Below, in pieces: positions 44,074-51,280 of a DNA stretch of 64,000 nucleotides. The stretch spans positions 1 to 64,000 of the forward strand of contig JAHFCE010000012.1 in the NCBI GenBank assembly GCA_023249675.1, in the 5' to 3' direction. Source of the stretch: Elusimicrobiota bacterium. GTDB lineage: Bacteria > Elusimicrobiota > Elusimicrobia > UBA1565 > UBA9628. The position numbers were made by a program, and so were the translations under genes. The number at the start of each line of letters is the position of its first letter. Within the stretch, counting starts at the first letter, position 1. The notes under the pieces are model-generated. The model made no database searches and had not been told where the DNA came from. It saw only the letters and a program-made list of their open reading frames with translations.

Positions 44074-44378
44074 CCGTTCGAGTCGGAGGTCATCTGAAGC
44101 GAATCGCGCAGCGATTCGGAGAGCGACTCGGCTTTATTCTCGAGCAGGCGCCGCGTCAGATCGTGCGCCGAGCGCTCCTTGTCGAGCTCGGCGGCAAAAG
44201 ACAATGCCACGAGCAGGGCGATTTTCGAGGTGTCCGCCACCTGCTTGTTCTGGCCTTGGAGCTCGCCGACGCGTTCGGAGACTTTCTGCGCGAGGGCGTT
44301 GATCTCGATGGGCGTGAGGCCTTCCATCTCGACGACGAGCCGGCGGGCGCCGATCTGGACCTCGACTTTTTCGTTCAC
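44070..44378 (-). CDS. zapA: ZapA-like cell-division protein
   Basis: A 102-residue protein matching ZapA, which bundles FtsZ filaments at the division ring. The N-terminal EVQIGARRLVVEMEGLTPIEINALAQKVSERV block is the dimer domain, followed by a long coiled coil (about 50-95). It overlaps both flanking genes by 4 bases. Placement next to pheT is common for zapA. Confidence 0.85.
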   Translation of the reverse strand: MNEKVEVQIGARRLVVEMEGLTPIEINALAQKVSERVGELQGQNKQVADTSKIALLVALSFAAELDKERSAHDLTRRLLENKAESLSESLRDSLQMTSDSNG

Positions 44379-44614
44379 CGTCCGCTCCTCTCGAGTTTGT
44401 CGGTGAGGCGCTTCAGGCGGGCCCTCAGGCGCTCGTGGCGGGCGAGCGTGAGGCGCGCCTCCTTGAGCTCTTCCTTGAGGGTCTGATTTTCGGCCTCAAG
44501 GCGGCGCAGGACGTCCTTGAACCGCCGATTTTCGGCGCCGAGCTTTTGCAGGGCTTCGGACGCCTGCTTGACGAGGACCTCGAGCTGCTTGAGACTCTGG
44601 AGAGGGCCTTGCAC
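44375..44614 (-). CDS. Small coiled-coil protein (ZapB-like)
   Basis: A 79-residue, almost entirely coiled-coil protein with a heptad pattern (LKQLEVLVKQASEALQKLGAENRRF). It lies 3 bases after pheT and overlaps zapA. Length and context suggest a division-associated coiled coil like ZapB, but coiled coils carry little family information, so the function is inferred from position. Confidence 0.7.
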   Translation of the reverse strand: MQGPLQSLKQLEVLVKQASEALQKLGAENRRFKDVLRRLEAENQTLKEELKEARLTLARHERLRARLKRLTDKLERSGR

Positions 44615-44617
44615 GGG

Positions 44618-47014
44618 TCAGCCTCGCAGGCTCGCGCCGAGTTTGCGGCCGAGCGCTGCGATGATCGTCTCGACGGCGACGTTGACCTCTGCATCGGTTA
44701 AGGTGCGCTCCAAGCGCCCGAAAGTTAGGCGGATCGCGAGGCTTTTTTTGTCTGCGGCGATGTTCTTGCCTTCATAGACGTCGAAAAGGAGGATGTCCTG
44801 AAGCGCCTCGATGCGGCAACTGCGGATGACGGCCTCGAGGTCTTTGTACGGCGTGCTCTTGTCAAGGACGAGCGCCAAGTCGCGGCGCGAGACGGGCAGC
44901 GCGGAGAATTCCTGAAAGCGCGACGCTGTTGTCTTACGGCCGGCCAATCCGTCGAGATCCGCGTCGAAGACGACGGCGTCCTCGCGGCCGAGGTCGTAGG
45001 CGCGGGCGACGCGCGGGTGCAACAATCCGACGGTTCCAATCGGAACATTGTTGATCAACGCGCGCAGGCTGTTAATTGGGTGAAATAATGGGTCGGAGGC
45101 CGCTCGTCCGGCCGAGCGTTCGGACAACTGAACCCATGCGACGGCCCCGGATTTTTCCAGGAGGTCCTCGATGATCGCCTTCGCATCGTAAAAAGATGCG
45201 CGCGGGGACCGGGCGGCCTGCCAGCGGGCATCGAGCACGGGGCCGAGAAGGATGCCGGCGACGCGCCAGACTTCGTCGACCGCCTTGCCGCGCAGCGCGT
45301 ATGTTTTGCCGAGCTCGAAAAAGCGGACGGCATCGGCGCCGCGGCCCAGGTTGTACTGGGCGTTCTTGAGGAGGCCGGGCAGGAGAGACGAGCGCAGCAC
45401 CGCCCAGTCCTCGGAGAGGGGATTGGCGACTTGCGGCTGGCCATCGGCGGACAGGCGGCAGGCGGCAAGCGCTTTTTCAGAGAGGAGGTCGTAGTTGTAG
45501 GCCTCGCAGAGGCCGAGGGCCGTGAGGCGGGCGCGGACGCGGCGCGATGCGGTCTCAATGAGCGTGAGGCGCGCGGCCTTTGCCGCTATCGGGGCCATGC
45601 GGTAGGGGATGTTGTCGTAGCCGAGGAAGCGGCCCGTTTCCTCGGCGAGGTCGTTGGCTGTTTCAAGGTCGCGACGCCAGGAGGGCGCCATGAAGGAAAG
45701 CTCGGCGCCGGCGCCATTGAGATCGCCGATCGAGGCGAGGACCTCCTTGACGGCCTGTGCGGGAAAATCCGCGCCGAGAATCGCGTTGATTGCCGAGACA
45801 TCGGCGCGAATCGGCGCTCTCGCCTGGCGCGGGGCAACGGCCTCAGTGGGCTTCGCGGCGGAGCCGCCGGCGAGTTGGAGGATCAAGGCTGCGGCGCGAT
45901 CGGCGGCCGCTCGCGGGGCTTCCGGGTCAGCGCCGCGTTCGAAGCGATACGACGAGTCGGAGCGCAGGCGCGTCTTTTGCGAGGACTTGCGCGCTTCGGC
46001 GGGGTTGAAATAAGCGCCTTCGAGAATAATTCTCTTCGTCGCCGTTGTGACCGCCGTCTCTTCTCCGCCCATGACGCCGGCCAAGGCGACCGGTTTTTTC
46101 GCGTCGGCGATCACCAGCAGGCCTTCGGGCAAATCGTATGTCTTGTGATCGAGGGCCAGGAGCTTTTCTCCGGCTTTTGATCGGCGCACGACAATTTTCG
46201 AGCCTGCCAATTGATCGGCGTCGAAAGCATGCAGAGGCTGGCCGATGTCATGCAGCACGTAATTCGTCACGTCAACGACCGAATTGATCGGCCGAAGCCC
46301 GATGGCCTCCAGCTTGGTCTTTAACCACGCCGGGCTCTCGCCGACCGTCACGCCCGCGATGAGCCTTGCGCCGTAAAAGGGACACGCCTTGCCGTCCTCG
46401 ACCGTTACGGGCAAAGACGCCGCGGTGCTTTCCATCATCCCTCCGCCTAGAGGCTTCAGTTCCGTGCGCAGGTAGGCGGCGAGCTCGCGCGCAAGGCCGC
46501 GGTGCGACAGGCAGTCGGGGCGGTTTGGGGTGATCTCGACTTCGAGGACGTCGTCGGCTGGGCCGAGGAGGGAACCCACATCGGCGCCGAGCGCCGGCCC
46601 CTGATCTAGGATCCAGATGCCGTCCGCGTCCTTGGGCAGGCCGAGTTCGGAGCGCGAGCAGATCATGCCCTGGCTCTCCACGCCGCGGAGCTTTCGGCCT
46701 TCGATCTTGAAATTGCCGGGCAGCACCGCGCCGATGCGCGCGTAGGCCACGGTCTGGCCGGCGCCCACGTTCGGCGCGCCGCACACCACGTTCCATTTCG
46801 TCGCGCCGTCATCGACGACGCAGACGGAAAGTTTGTCGGCGTTGGGGTGTTTTTCGCGCGAGACGACTTTCGCGACAACGACGCCGGTGAAGGCCGGGCC
46901 GAGGCGTTGATGGCCCGCGACCTCGAAGCCGAGTTTCAGCATTTGGACCGACAGGGCCTCAACAGTCAGGTCCAGGTCCAGATGCTCCTTCAGCCAGTTA
47001 TAGGAGACTTTCAT
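44618..47014 (-). CDS. pheT: Phenylalanyl-tRNA synthetase beta subunit
   Basis: The 798-residue large subunit of PheRS, holding the editing and tRNA-binding domains. The start MKVSYNWLKEHLDLDLTVEAL is diagnostic. The tRNA-binding OB domain (VVAKVVSREKHPNADKLSVC), the B3/B4 editing domain, B5 and a C-terminal ferredoxin-like anticodon-binding domain (FSALPVSRRDLALVLDKSTPYKDLEAV) follow in order. It overlaps pheS by 17 bases. Confidence 0.97.
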   Translation of the reverse strand: MKVSYNWLKEHLDLDLTVEALSVQMLKLGFEVAGHQRLGPAFTGVVVAKVVSREKHPNADKLSVCVVDDGATKWNVVCGAPNVGAGQTVAYARIGAVLPGNFKIEGRKLRGVESQGMICSRSELGLPKDADGIWILDQGPALGADVGSLLGPADDVLEVEITPNRPDCLSHRGLARELAAYLRTELKPLGGGMMESTAASLPVTVEDGKACPFYGARLIAGVTVGESPAWLKTKLEAIGLRPINSVVDVTNYVLHDIGQPLHAFDADQLAGSKIVVRRSKAGEKLLALDHKTYDLPEGLLVIADAKKPVALAGVMGGEETAVTTATKRIILEGAYFNPAEARKSSQKTRLRSDSSYRFERGADPEAPRAAADRAAALILQLAGGSAAKPTEAVAPRQARAPIRADVSAINAILGADFPAQAVKEVLASIGDLNGAGAELSFMAPSWRRDLETANDLAEETGRFLGYDNIPYRMAPIAAKAARLTLIETASRRVRARLTALGLCEAYNYDLLSEKALAACRLSADGQPQVANPLSEDWAVLRSSLLPGLLKNAQYNLGRGADAVRFFELGKTYALRGKAVDEVWRVAGILLGPVLDARWQAARSPRASFYDAKAIIEDLLEKSGAVAWVQLSERSAGRAASDPLFHPINSLRALINNVPIGTVGLLHPRVARAYDLGREDAVVFDADLDGLAGRKTTASRFQEFSALPVSRRDLALVLDKSTPYKDLEAVIRSCRIEALQDILLFDVYEGKNIAADKKSLAIRLTFGRLERTLTDAEVNVAVETIIAALGRKLGASLRG

Positions 47015-48071
47015 CGAACTGTTTCAAGAATCGGAGGTCGTTGGTATAAAAATCGCGCAGGTCCCGCACGCCATGCAGGAGCATGGCCACCCGCTCGACG
47101 CCGATGCCGAACGCGAAGCCCGACCACTTCTTTTCGTCATAGCCGACGGATTTGAGCACGACGGGGTTCACAACGCCGGCGCCCAGGATCTCGATCCAGC
47201 CCGTGTGCTTGCACGAGGGGCAGCCGGAGCCCGGGCAGAAGAAGCATTGGACGTCGACCTCGGTCGACGGCTCGGTGAAAGGGAAATACGAGGGTCGGAA
47301 ACGGGTCTTCGTTGAAGTGCCGAGCAGTTGTTGTAGAAAGGCTTGCAGGTGGCCCTTGAGATCGGCGAAGCCGACGCCCTCGTCCACGACGAGCCCTTCG
47401 ACCTGATGGAACACGGCCGAGTGCGTGGCATCGAGCTGCTCGTGCCGGAAAACCCGGCCGGGGCAGACGACCCGCAGCGGCGGGCGCGAGGACTCCAGCG
47501 CGCGGATCTGCACGGTCGAGGTGTGAGTGCGCAGGAGCAGGGGCAGATCCTGAAGGTAGAACGTGTCGTGGCTGTCGCGCGCGGGATGATCTTCGGGGAT
47601 GTTGAGTGCGGTGAAGTTGTGCCTTTCGTCCTCGACGAACGGACCTTCCGCCCAAGAGTAACCCATGAGTTGGAAGATGCGCGCGATTTCGTGGAGGGTC
47701 GTCGTGAGCGGGTGCAGGCGCCCGCGCGGCGCGCGCACGGCCGGCAAGGTCAGATCGAGCGCGTCTGTCTCAAGAGACGCGGCGTCGCTTGCGTCCTCGA
47801 GCGCGGCGCGGCGCGCCCCCACGGCGGCCTCGAAGGAGGCCTTGAGCCCTTGGGCTTTTGGCCCGAGCGCGCGCCTGTCCTCGATCGAGAGGTCTTTCAG
47901 CGACTTGAGCAGCTCGGTGAGTTCGCCTTTGCGCCCCAGGAAACGAACGCGGACCTCCTCGAGCTTCGGGAGGTCCTCGGCCGCTGCAGCTCCCGCTTCA
48001 CGGAGGGCCGACTCGATGCGCGCGCAGGACCGCTCCCAGGCGGCGCGGGTGGTCGGCGCTTCGCGCTCCAC
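46998..48071 (-). CDS. pheS: Phenylalanyl-tRNA synthetase alpha subunit
   Basis: The 357-residue catalytic subunit of PheRS. An N-terminal coiled coil is followed by the class II core: HPLTTTLHEIARIFQLMGY, motif 2 around RPPLRVVCPGRVFRHEQLDATHS, TRFRPSYFPFTEPS, and motif 3 FAFGIGVERVAMLLHGVRDLR. It lies 13 bases after rplT in the translation operon and is coupled to pheT. Confidence 0.97.
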   Translation of the reverse strand: MEREAPTTRAAWERSCARIESALREAGAAAAEDLPKLEEVRVRFLGRKGELTELLKSLKDLSIEDRRALGPKAQGLKASFEAAVGARRAALEDASDAASLETDALDLTLPAVRAPRGRLHPLTTTLHEIARIFQLMGYSWAEGPFVEDERHNFTALNIPEDHPARDSHDTFYLQDLPLLLRTHTSTVQIRALESSRPPLRVVCPGRVFRHEQLDATHSAVFHQVEGLVVDEGVGFADLKGHLQAFLQQLLGTSTKTRFRPSYFPFTEPSTEVDVQCFFCPGSGCPSCKHTGWIEILGAGVVNPVVLKSVGYDEKKWSGFAFGIGVERVAMLLHGVRDLRDFYTNDLRFLKQFDESLL

Positions 48072-48084
48072 AGGGGCCCGAGGG

Positions 48085-48432
48085 TTAAGAACCCTTGGTG
48101 AGGGCGATGATCTTGCCGAACGACGCGCCGTCGCGGATGGCCATTTCGGAGAGCATCTTGCGGTTGAGCGTGATGCCGGCCTTCTTCAGACCGCTGATGA
48201 AGCGGCTGTAGGTCGTGTCGTGCTGGCGGCAGGCGGCGTTGATGCGCTCGATCCAGAGGGAGCGGAAATCGCCCTTCTTGTCCTTGCGGCCGATGTAGGA
48301 CTCGGCGAGCGAGGCTTCAACCTGCTGCTTGACCATCCGCCAGCGCGAGCGCTTGGCGGAGTAGTTTCCCTTCGCGAGCTTGAAGTACTTCTTCTTGTGG
48401 GCGCGGGTGGTGACGCCGGATTTAATTCTCAT
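48085..48432 (-). CDS. rplT: Ribosomal protein L20
   Basis: A 115-residue basic 50S protein that binds 23S rRNA early in assembly. KYFKLAKGNYSAKRSRWRMVKQQVE and WIERINAACRQHDTTYSRFISGLKKAGI are the family core. In many bacteria L20 represses its own operon (infC-rpmI-rplT); the gene order is conserved here, so such feedback is possible. Confidence 0.97.
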   Translation of the reverse strand: MRIKSGVTTRAHKKKYFKLAKGNYSAKRSRWRMVKQQVEASLAESYIGRKDKKGDFRSLWIERINAACRQHDTTYSRFISGLKKAGITLNRKMLSEMAIRDGASFGKIIALTKGS

Positions 48433-48444
48433 TGTTGTCGAGCC

Positions 48445-48642
48445 TCAGCCGTACGGGAGGAACCGACGCATGGTCCTCGAGTCGGTGGTGTTCAGAACGG
48501 CGGAGCCGCGCAGGAAACGGCGGCGTTTTCCGCCGAGCGGGGCCATCAAATGCCGCTGGCCGGGATGCTCATGCTTGAACTTCCCCGCGGCGTTGGTCCG
48601 GAAGCGCTTCTTGGCGCCGGAATGAGACTTCAACTTGGGCAT
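48445..48642 (-). CDS. rpmI: Ribosomal protein L35
   Basis: A 65-residue basic 50S protein: PKLKSHSGAKKRFRTNAAGK, then HLMAPLGGKRRRFLRG. It lies between infC (26 bases upstream) and rplT (12 bases downstream), the conserved order. Confidence 0.97.
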   Translation of the reverse strand: MPKLKSHSGAKKRFRTNAAGKFKHEHPGQRHLMAPLGGKRRRFLRGSAVLNTTDSRTMRRFLPYG

Positions 48643-48668
48643 ACGAACCTCTACTTTGATTGAGCGGC

Positions 48669-49211
48669 TTAGTGCGGCTTCGGTATCAACGTCATCACGA
48701 GCCGGTTGCGGTCGGGCATCGGAGCCTGCTCGACGGCGGCCGTCTCGACGAGTTTTTCCTGAATTGACATCAAAAGCTTGAATCCGAGATCCCGGTGCTG
48801 CATTTCACGCCCGCGGAAAACCACCGTGATGCGCACCTTGTCGTGCGCGCCGATGAATTCCTCGATCTGCCGGACCTTGACGTCCAAGTCATGCTGACCG
48901 ATGTTCGGCCGAAACCTCAGTTCCTTCAGGAGCCCCGCCTTCTGCTTCTTGCGGGACTCCCGTTCCTTCTTGTCCTGTTCGTATTTGTACTTCGAGTACG
49001 GAAGAACCTTGCAAACCGGGGGCTGTGCCGTCGCCGCCACTTCGACCAAGTCCAGACCGCGCGTCCGGGCCAGGGCCAGGGCTTCGGCGATCGGCTTGAC
49101 TCCCACCTGCGTCCCGTCGGCGTCGATGAGCCGGACCAAGGCGGAACGGATCATGCCGTTGATCCGGGTGTGATCCCGGTTATCCTTAAAATTCTTGTTG
49201 TAGTTGTTGAT
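48669..49211 (-). CDS. infC: Translation initiation factor IF-3 with a probable AUC start codon
   Basis: IF-3 keeps ribosomal subunits apart and proofreads start codons. Homology begins before the first ATG (49154): the preceding in-frame codons read DHTRING, matching the RINGEIR-type motif of IF-3 N-domains. Between the upstream in-frame stop and that motif there is no ATG, GTG or TTG. An ATC at 49209-49211, with AGGAG 12 bases upstream (49224-49228), is the only near-cognate start that fits, giving 180 residues. Known infC genes often start with AUU or AUC for autoregulation. The C-domain (KVRITVVFRGREMQHRDLG) is complete. It heads the rpmI-rplT-pheST operon. Confidence 0.92.
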   Translation of the reverse strand: MNNYNKNFKDNRDHTRINGMIRSALVRLIDADGTQVGVKPIAEALALARTRGLDLVEVAATAQPPVCKVLPYSKYKYEQDKKERESRKKQKAGLLKELRFRPNIGQHDLDVKVRQIEEFIGAHDKVRITVVFRGREMQHRDLGFKLLMSIQEKLVETAAVEQAPMPDRNRLVMTLIPKPH

Positions 49212-49228
49212 CGGGCTTAATCGCTCCT
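49209..49228 (-). promoter_or_regulatory. infC ribosome site and AUC start codon
   Basis: On the minus strand AGGAG (49228-49224) is followed after 12 bases by ATC (49211-49209), in frame with the conserved IF-3 N-domain. A non-AUG start would make infC translation sensitive to IF-3 itself. Confidence 0.65.
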
Positions 49229-49280
49229 ATGTCTTGGCTGTGCCGAGAAAATCAATGCTAGCAATTTCCCGACGGGGGCG

Positions 49281-50369
49281 TCAATTGGGCATTTTCGCGC
49301 GAAAGGCCCGGGCGCCGGCCTCGGGGCCGCCGGGATGCATCAAAAGGCGGCCGCCGATGAGCCAAATCGCGTCGGGGCCGAAGTCTTGGGCCAGGGCGGC
49401 GGTCTTGTCCAGATTCATGCCGCCTCCGGGCGCCGGCCAAATGGGAGCCAGGCCGCCGAGGGGGCCCCGACAGCGGGCGGCGATGTCCCGGCATTCCTTG
49501 GGTGTGAAGCCGAAGCGGCCCCCGGCGTTGGGAAAAACGGTGATGTCGGCCCCGGCCAGGCGCATCAGCGTTCCAAGATACAAAGAGTGCTCGATGCCGT
49601 GTGACCGCTCGGCGTAGAAGGCGCCGGAATACGCCGGATGAGCCATGAAAACGGCCTTACGCCGTCCGGAGAGAGTCCGCATCGTGTCAAGGCCGATGAT
49701 AGCGGGGCAGACCAGAACGCCCTTGAGGCCTTCGCCGAGAACGAAACGGAGCCTTTCCTCGAGCTCATCCTGCGGGCCGGACAGATGCGGGAAATAAAGA
49801 CACTTGTGACCGGCAACGGCTTCGGCGATGCGTGAAACCCTTGAGCGGAAAGAAGCGAACGACGCATCCACGATGTTTTGATCGTCCTTGACGATGTCGC
49901 CGCCGCCGCGCGCGAAGGCGGCGGCGGACTCGGCGAGTTCTTTCTCCGTTGAACCCATCGGCTTGAGCGCTGTGGCCAGCAGGGGGCGGCCGTGGACGCC
50001 GAGCGACGCGCGCAGGCCGGCCACGCCGTCATTCGGTCCGGAGAATGCCGACAGGAAAGATTCCGGAAAACGGATGTCGACCAAGCGCACGCCCGGCCAG
50101 ATGGACGCGTTTCCGAAAACCAAGTTCAGCAAAGCGCCGATGCGTCCGCCCGCGAGCGCGGCGGGGAAGTCGATCTCGACGCGGAAGCGGCCGTTTTCGA
50201 TGGCGGAGAGTGGTCCGACGCGGCCGACGATCTCCTCCCGGATCCTCGATGGAAGGGGGAAATCCAAGGGAACCTCGACGGTTTCCTCGAAGGCGATCGC
50301 GCGCGCTGCTTTCTCGGCCTCGGCGGCCGGTCCGGGAATCTCGTAGACGGCGATCAGGCGTTCGCTCAC
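49281..50369 (-). CDS. RuBisCO-like protein (form IV, non-carboxylating)
   Basis: A 362-residue member of the RuBisCO large-subunit superfamily. Family landmarks are GVRLVDIRFP (94-102), ALKPMG (134-139), GGGDIVKDDQN (156-166), MAHPAYSG (242-249) and the C-terminal phosphate site with GGRLLMHPGG. Compared with true RuBisCO, the lysines matching K175 (Lys136) and carbamylated K201 (Lys161) are kept. The metal ligand E204 is Gln164, K177 is Met138, and the loop-6 lysine K334 is missing (FPNAGGRFGF). It therefore should not fix CO2. Relatives act as enolases or isomerases in methionine salvage or sugar-acid pathways; the substrate here is unknown. The GTG start lies 12 bases after the TSUP permease gene and 6 bases after TATGAT. 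Confidence 0.88.
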   Translation of the reverse strand: MSERLIAVYEIPGPAAEAEKAARAIAFEETVEVPLDFPLPSRIREEIVGRVGPLSAIENGRFRVEIDFPAALAGGRIGALLNLVFGNASIWPGVRLVDIRFPESFLSAFSGPNDGVAGLRASLGVHGRPLLATALKPMGSTEKELAESAAAFARGGGDIVKDDQNIVDASFASFRSRVSRIAEAVAGHKCLYFPHLSGPQDELEERLRFVLGEGLKGVLVCPAIIGLDTMRTLSGRRKAVFMAHPAYSGAFYAERSHGIEHSLYLGTLMRLAGADITVFPNAGGRFGFTPKECRDIAARCRGPLGGLAPIWPAPGGGMNLDKTAALAQDFGPDAIWLIGGRLLMHPGGPEAGARAFRAKMPN

Positions 50370-50375
50370 GGACAG

Positions 50376-50381
50376 ATCATA
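50376..50381 (-). promoter_or_regulatory. -10 box (TATGAT) 6 bases before the RuBisCO-like gene
   Basis: On the minus strand TATGAT overlaps the end of the permease gene and stands 6 bases before the GTG at 50369, so the gene may have its own leaderless transcript. The -35 is weak. Confidence 0.4.
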
Positions 50382-51152
50382 TCATCCGCGCAGGGCGTCG
50401 AAGAGGATCTTGGCGAAAAGCCCCGCGCAGACGAGGGCCACGACGGGGCGGATCAGCGCGGCGCCGCGCCGGACTCCGAGATGGGAGCCGACCCAGTGGC
50501 CCGCGACCGAGAGCAGGCTCATCGCGAGGCCGACCTGCCAATGCAGGCGGCCCGCCCACATGAACGCGCCGAGGGCGGCGACGTTCGACACGAGGTTGAG
50601 AATCTTGGCTCGGCCCGTCGCGCCGAGCAGATCGTGTTTGCCCCAGCGCGCGAACGCGATCGCAAAGAAGGTTCCCGTGCCCGGGCCGAAGAAGCCGTCG
50701 TAGGCGCCGATCGGCGCTGCAACGAGCACGCCGCGGCGCCGGCGCTCAGCGGCGGAGAGACGGCCGCTGTCATCGTTGGAGCCGAAGTCCTTCTTCGACC
50801 AGACCAGCCAGGCCACGACGGGCAGGGCGGTCAGAAGCATCGGGCGGATCCATGAGGGATCAACGAGGAGCGCCGCACGCGCGCCGAGCCAGGAGCCGAT
50901 CATCGAGGCTGCGATCACGGGCAGGAAATCCTTGATGGAGAACTTGAGCGCGCGGTGATAGCGCACGGTCGAGACCACGGTGCCAAGGCACGAGGCCAGC
51001 TTGTTGGTGCCCAGGACCAACGCCGGGTTCAAGCCGACGGCGAGATACGCGGGTAAAGTGATGAGCCCGCCGCCTCCGGCGAGCGCGTCCACCACCCCGG
51101 CGAAAAACACGCAAACGGCCAGAAACAACATCGCGCCGGGGCTAAAGGGCAT
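50382..51152 (-). CDS. TauE/SafE (TSUP) family membrane permease
   Basis: A 256-residue membrane protein with about eight helices. The family pattern includes VVDALAGGGGLITLPAYL near residue 25 and a second half starting APIGAYDGFFGPGTGTF, the paired G-rich loops of TSUP carriers. Characterised members move sulfite, sulfonates or other organic anions. It lies just upstream of the RuBisCO-like gene in the same direction, so transport of a related sulfur or sugar-acid metabolite is conceivable. Confidence 0.9.
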   Translation of the reverse strand: MPFSPGAMLFLAVCVFFAGVVDALAGGGGLITLPAYLAVGLNPALVLGTNKLASCLGTVVSTVRYHRALKFSIKDFLPVIAASMIGSWLGARAALLVDPSWIRPMLLTALPVVAWLVWSKKDFGSNDDSGRLSAAERRRRGVLVAAPIGAYDGFFGPGTGTFFAIAFARWGKHDLLGATGRAKILNLVSNVAALGAFMWAGRLHWQVGLAMSLLSVAGHWVGSHLGVRRGAALIRPVVALVCAGLFAKILFDALRG

Positions 51153-51157
51153 GACCT

Positions 51158-51186
51158 ATTCTCGTCATCTCCGGCCCGCGGGTCAA
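51158..51186 (-). promoter_or_regulatory. Leaderless-type promoter of the TSUP gene
   Basis: On the minus strand TTGACC (51186-51181), a 17-base spacer and GAGAAT (51163-51158) lie 5 bases before the ATG at 51152. Confidence 0.6.
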
Positions 51187-51244
51187 GCTCTTCCTTCGGA
51201 TATTTTTATGGGCCGGAAGGGCAACGGCAAAGGGTCTAAAGGAC

Positions 51245-51274
51245 CTGGCACATCCGTCCAACTCCTGTTATAGT
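51245..51274 (+). promoter_or_regulatory. Leaderless-type promoter of the double-GGDEF gene
   Basis: CTGGCA (51245-51250), an 18-base spacer, TATAGT (51269-51274), then 6 bases to the GTG at 51281. Confidence 0.6.
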
Positions 51275-51280
51275 GACCGT

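Noticed and set aside
49281-50369. A carboxylating RuBisCO
   Set aside because: The E204 ligand, K177 and the loop-6 lysine are replaced or missing.
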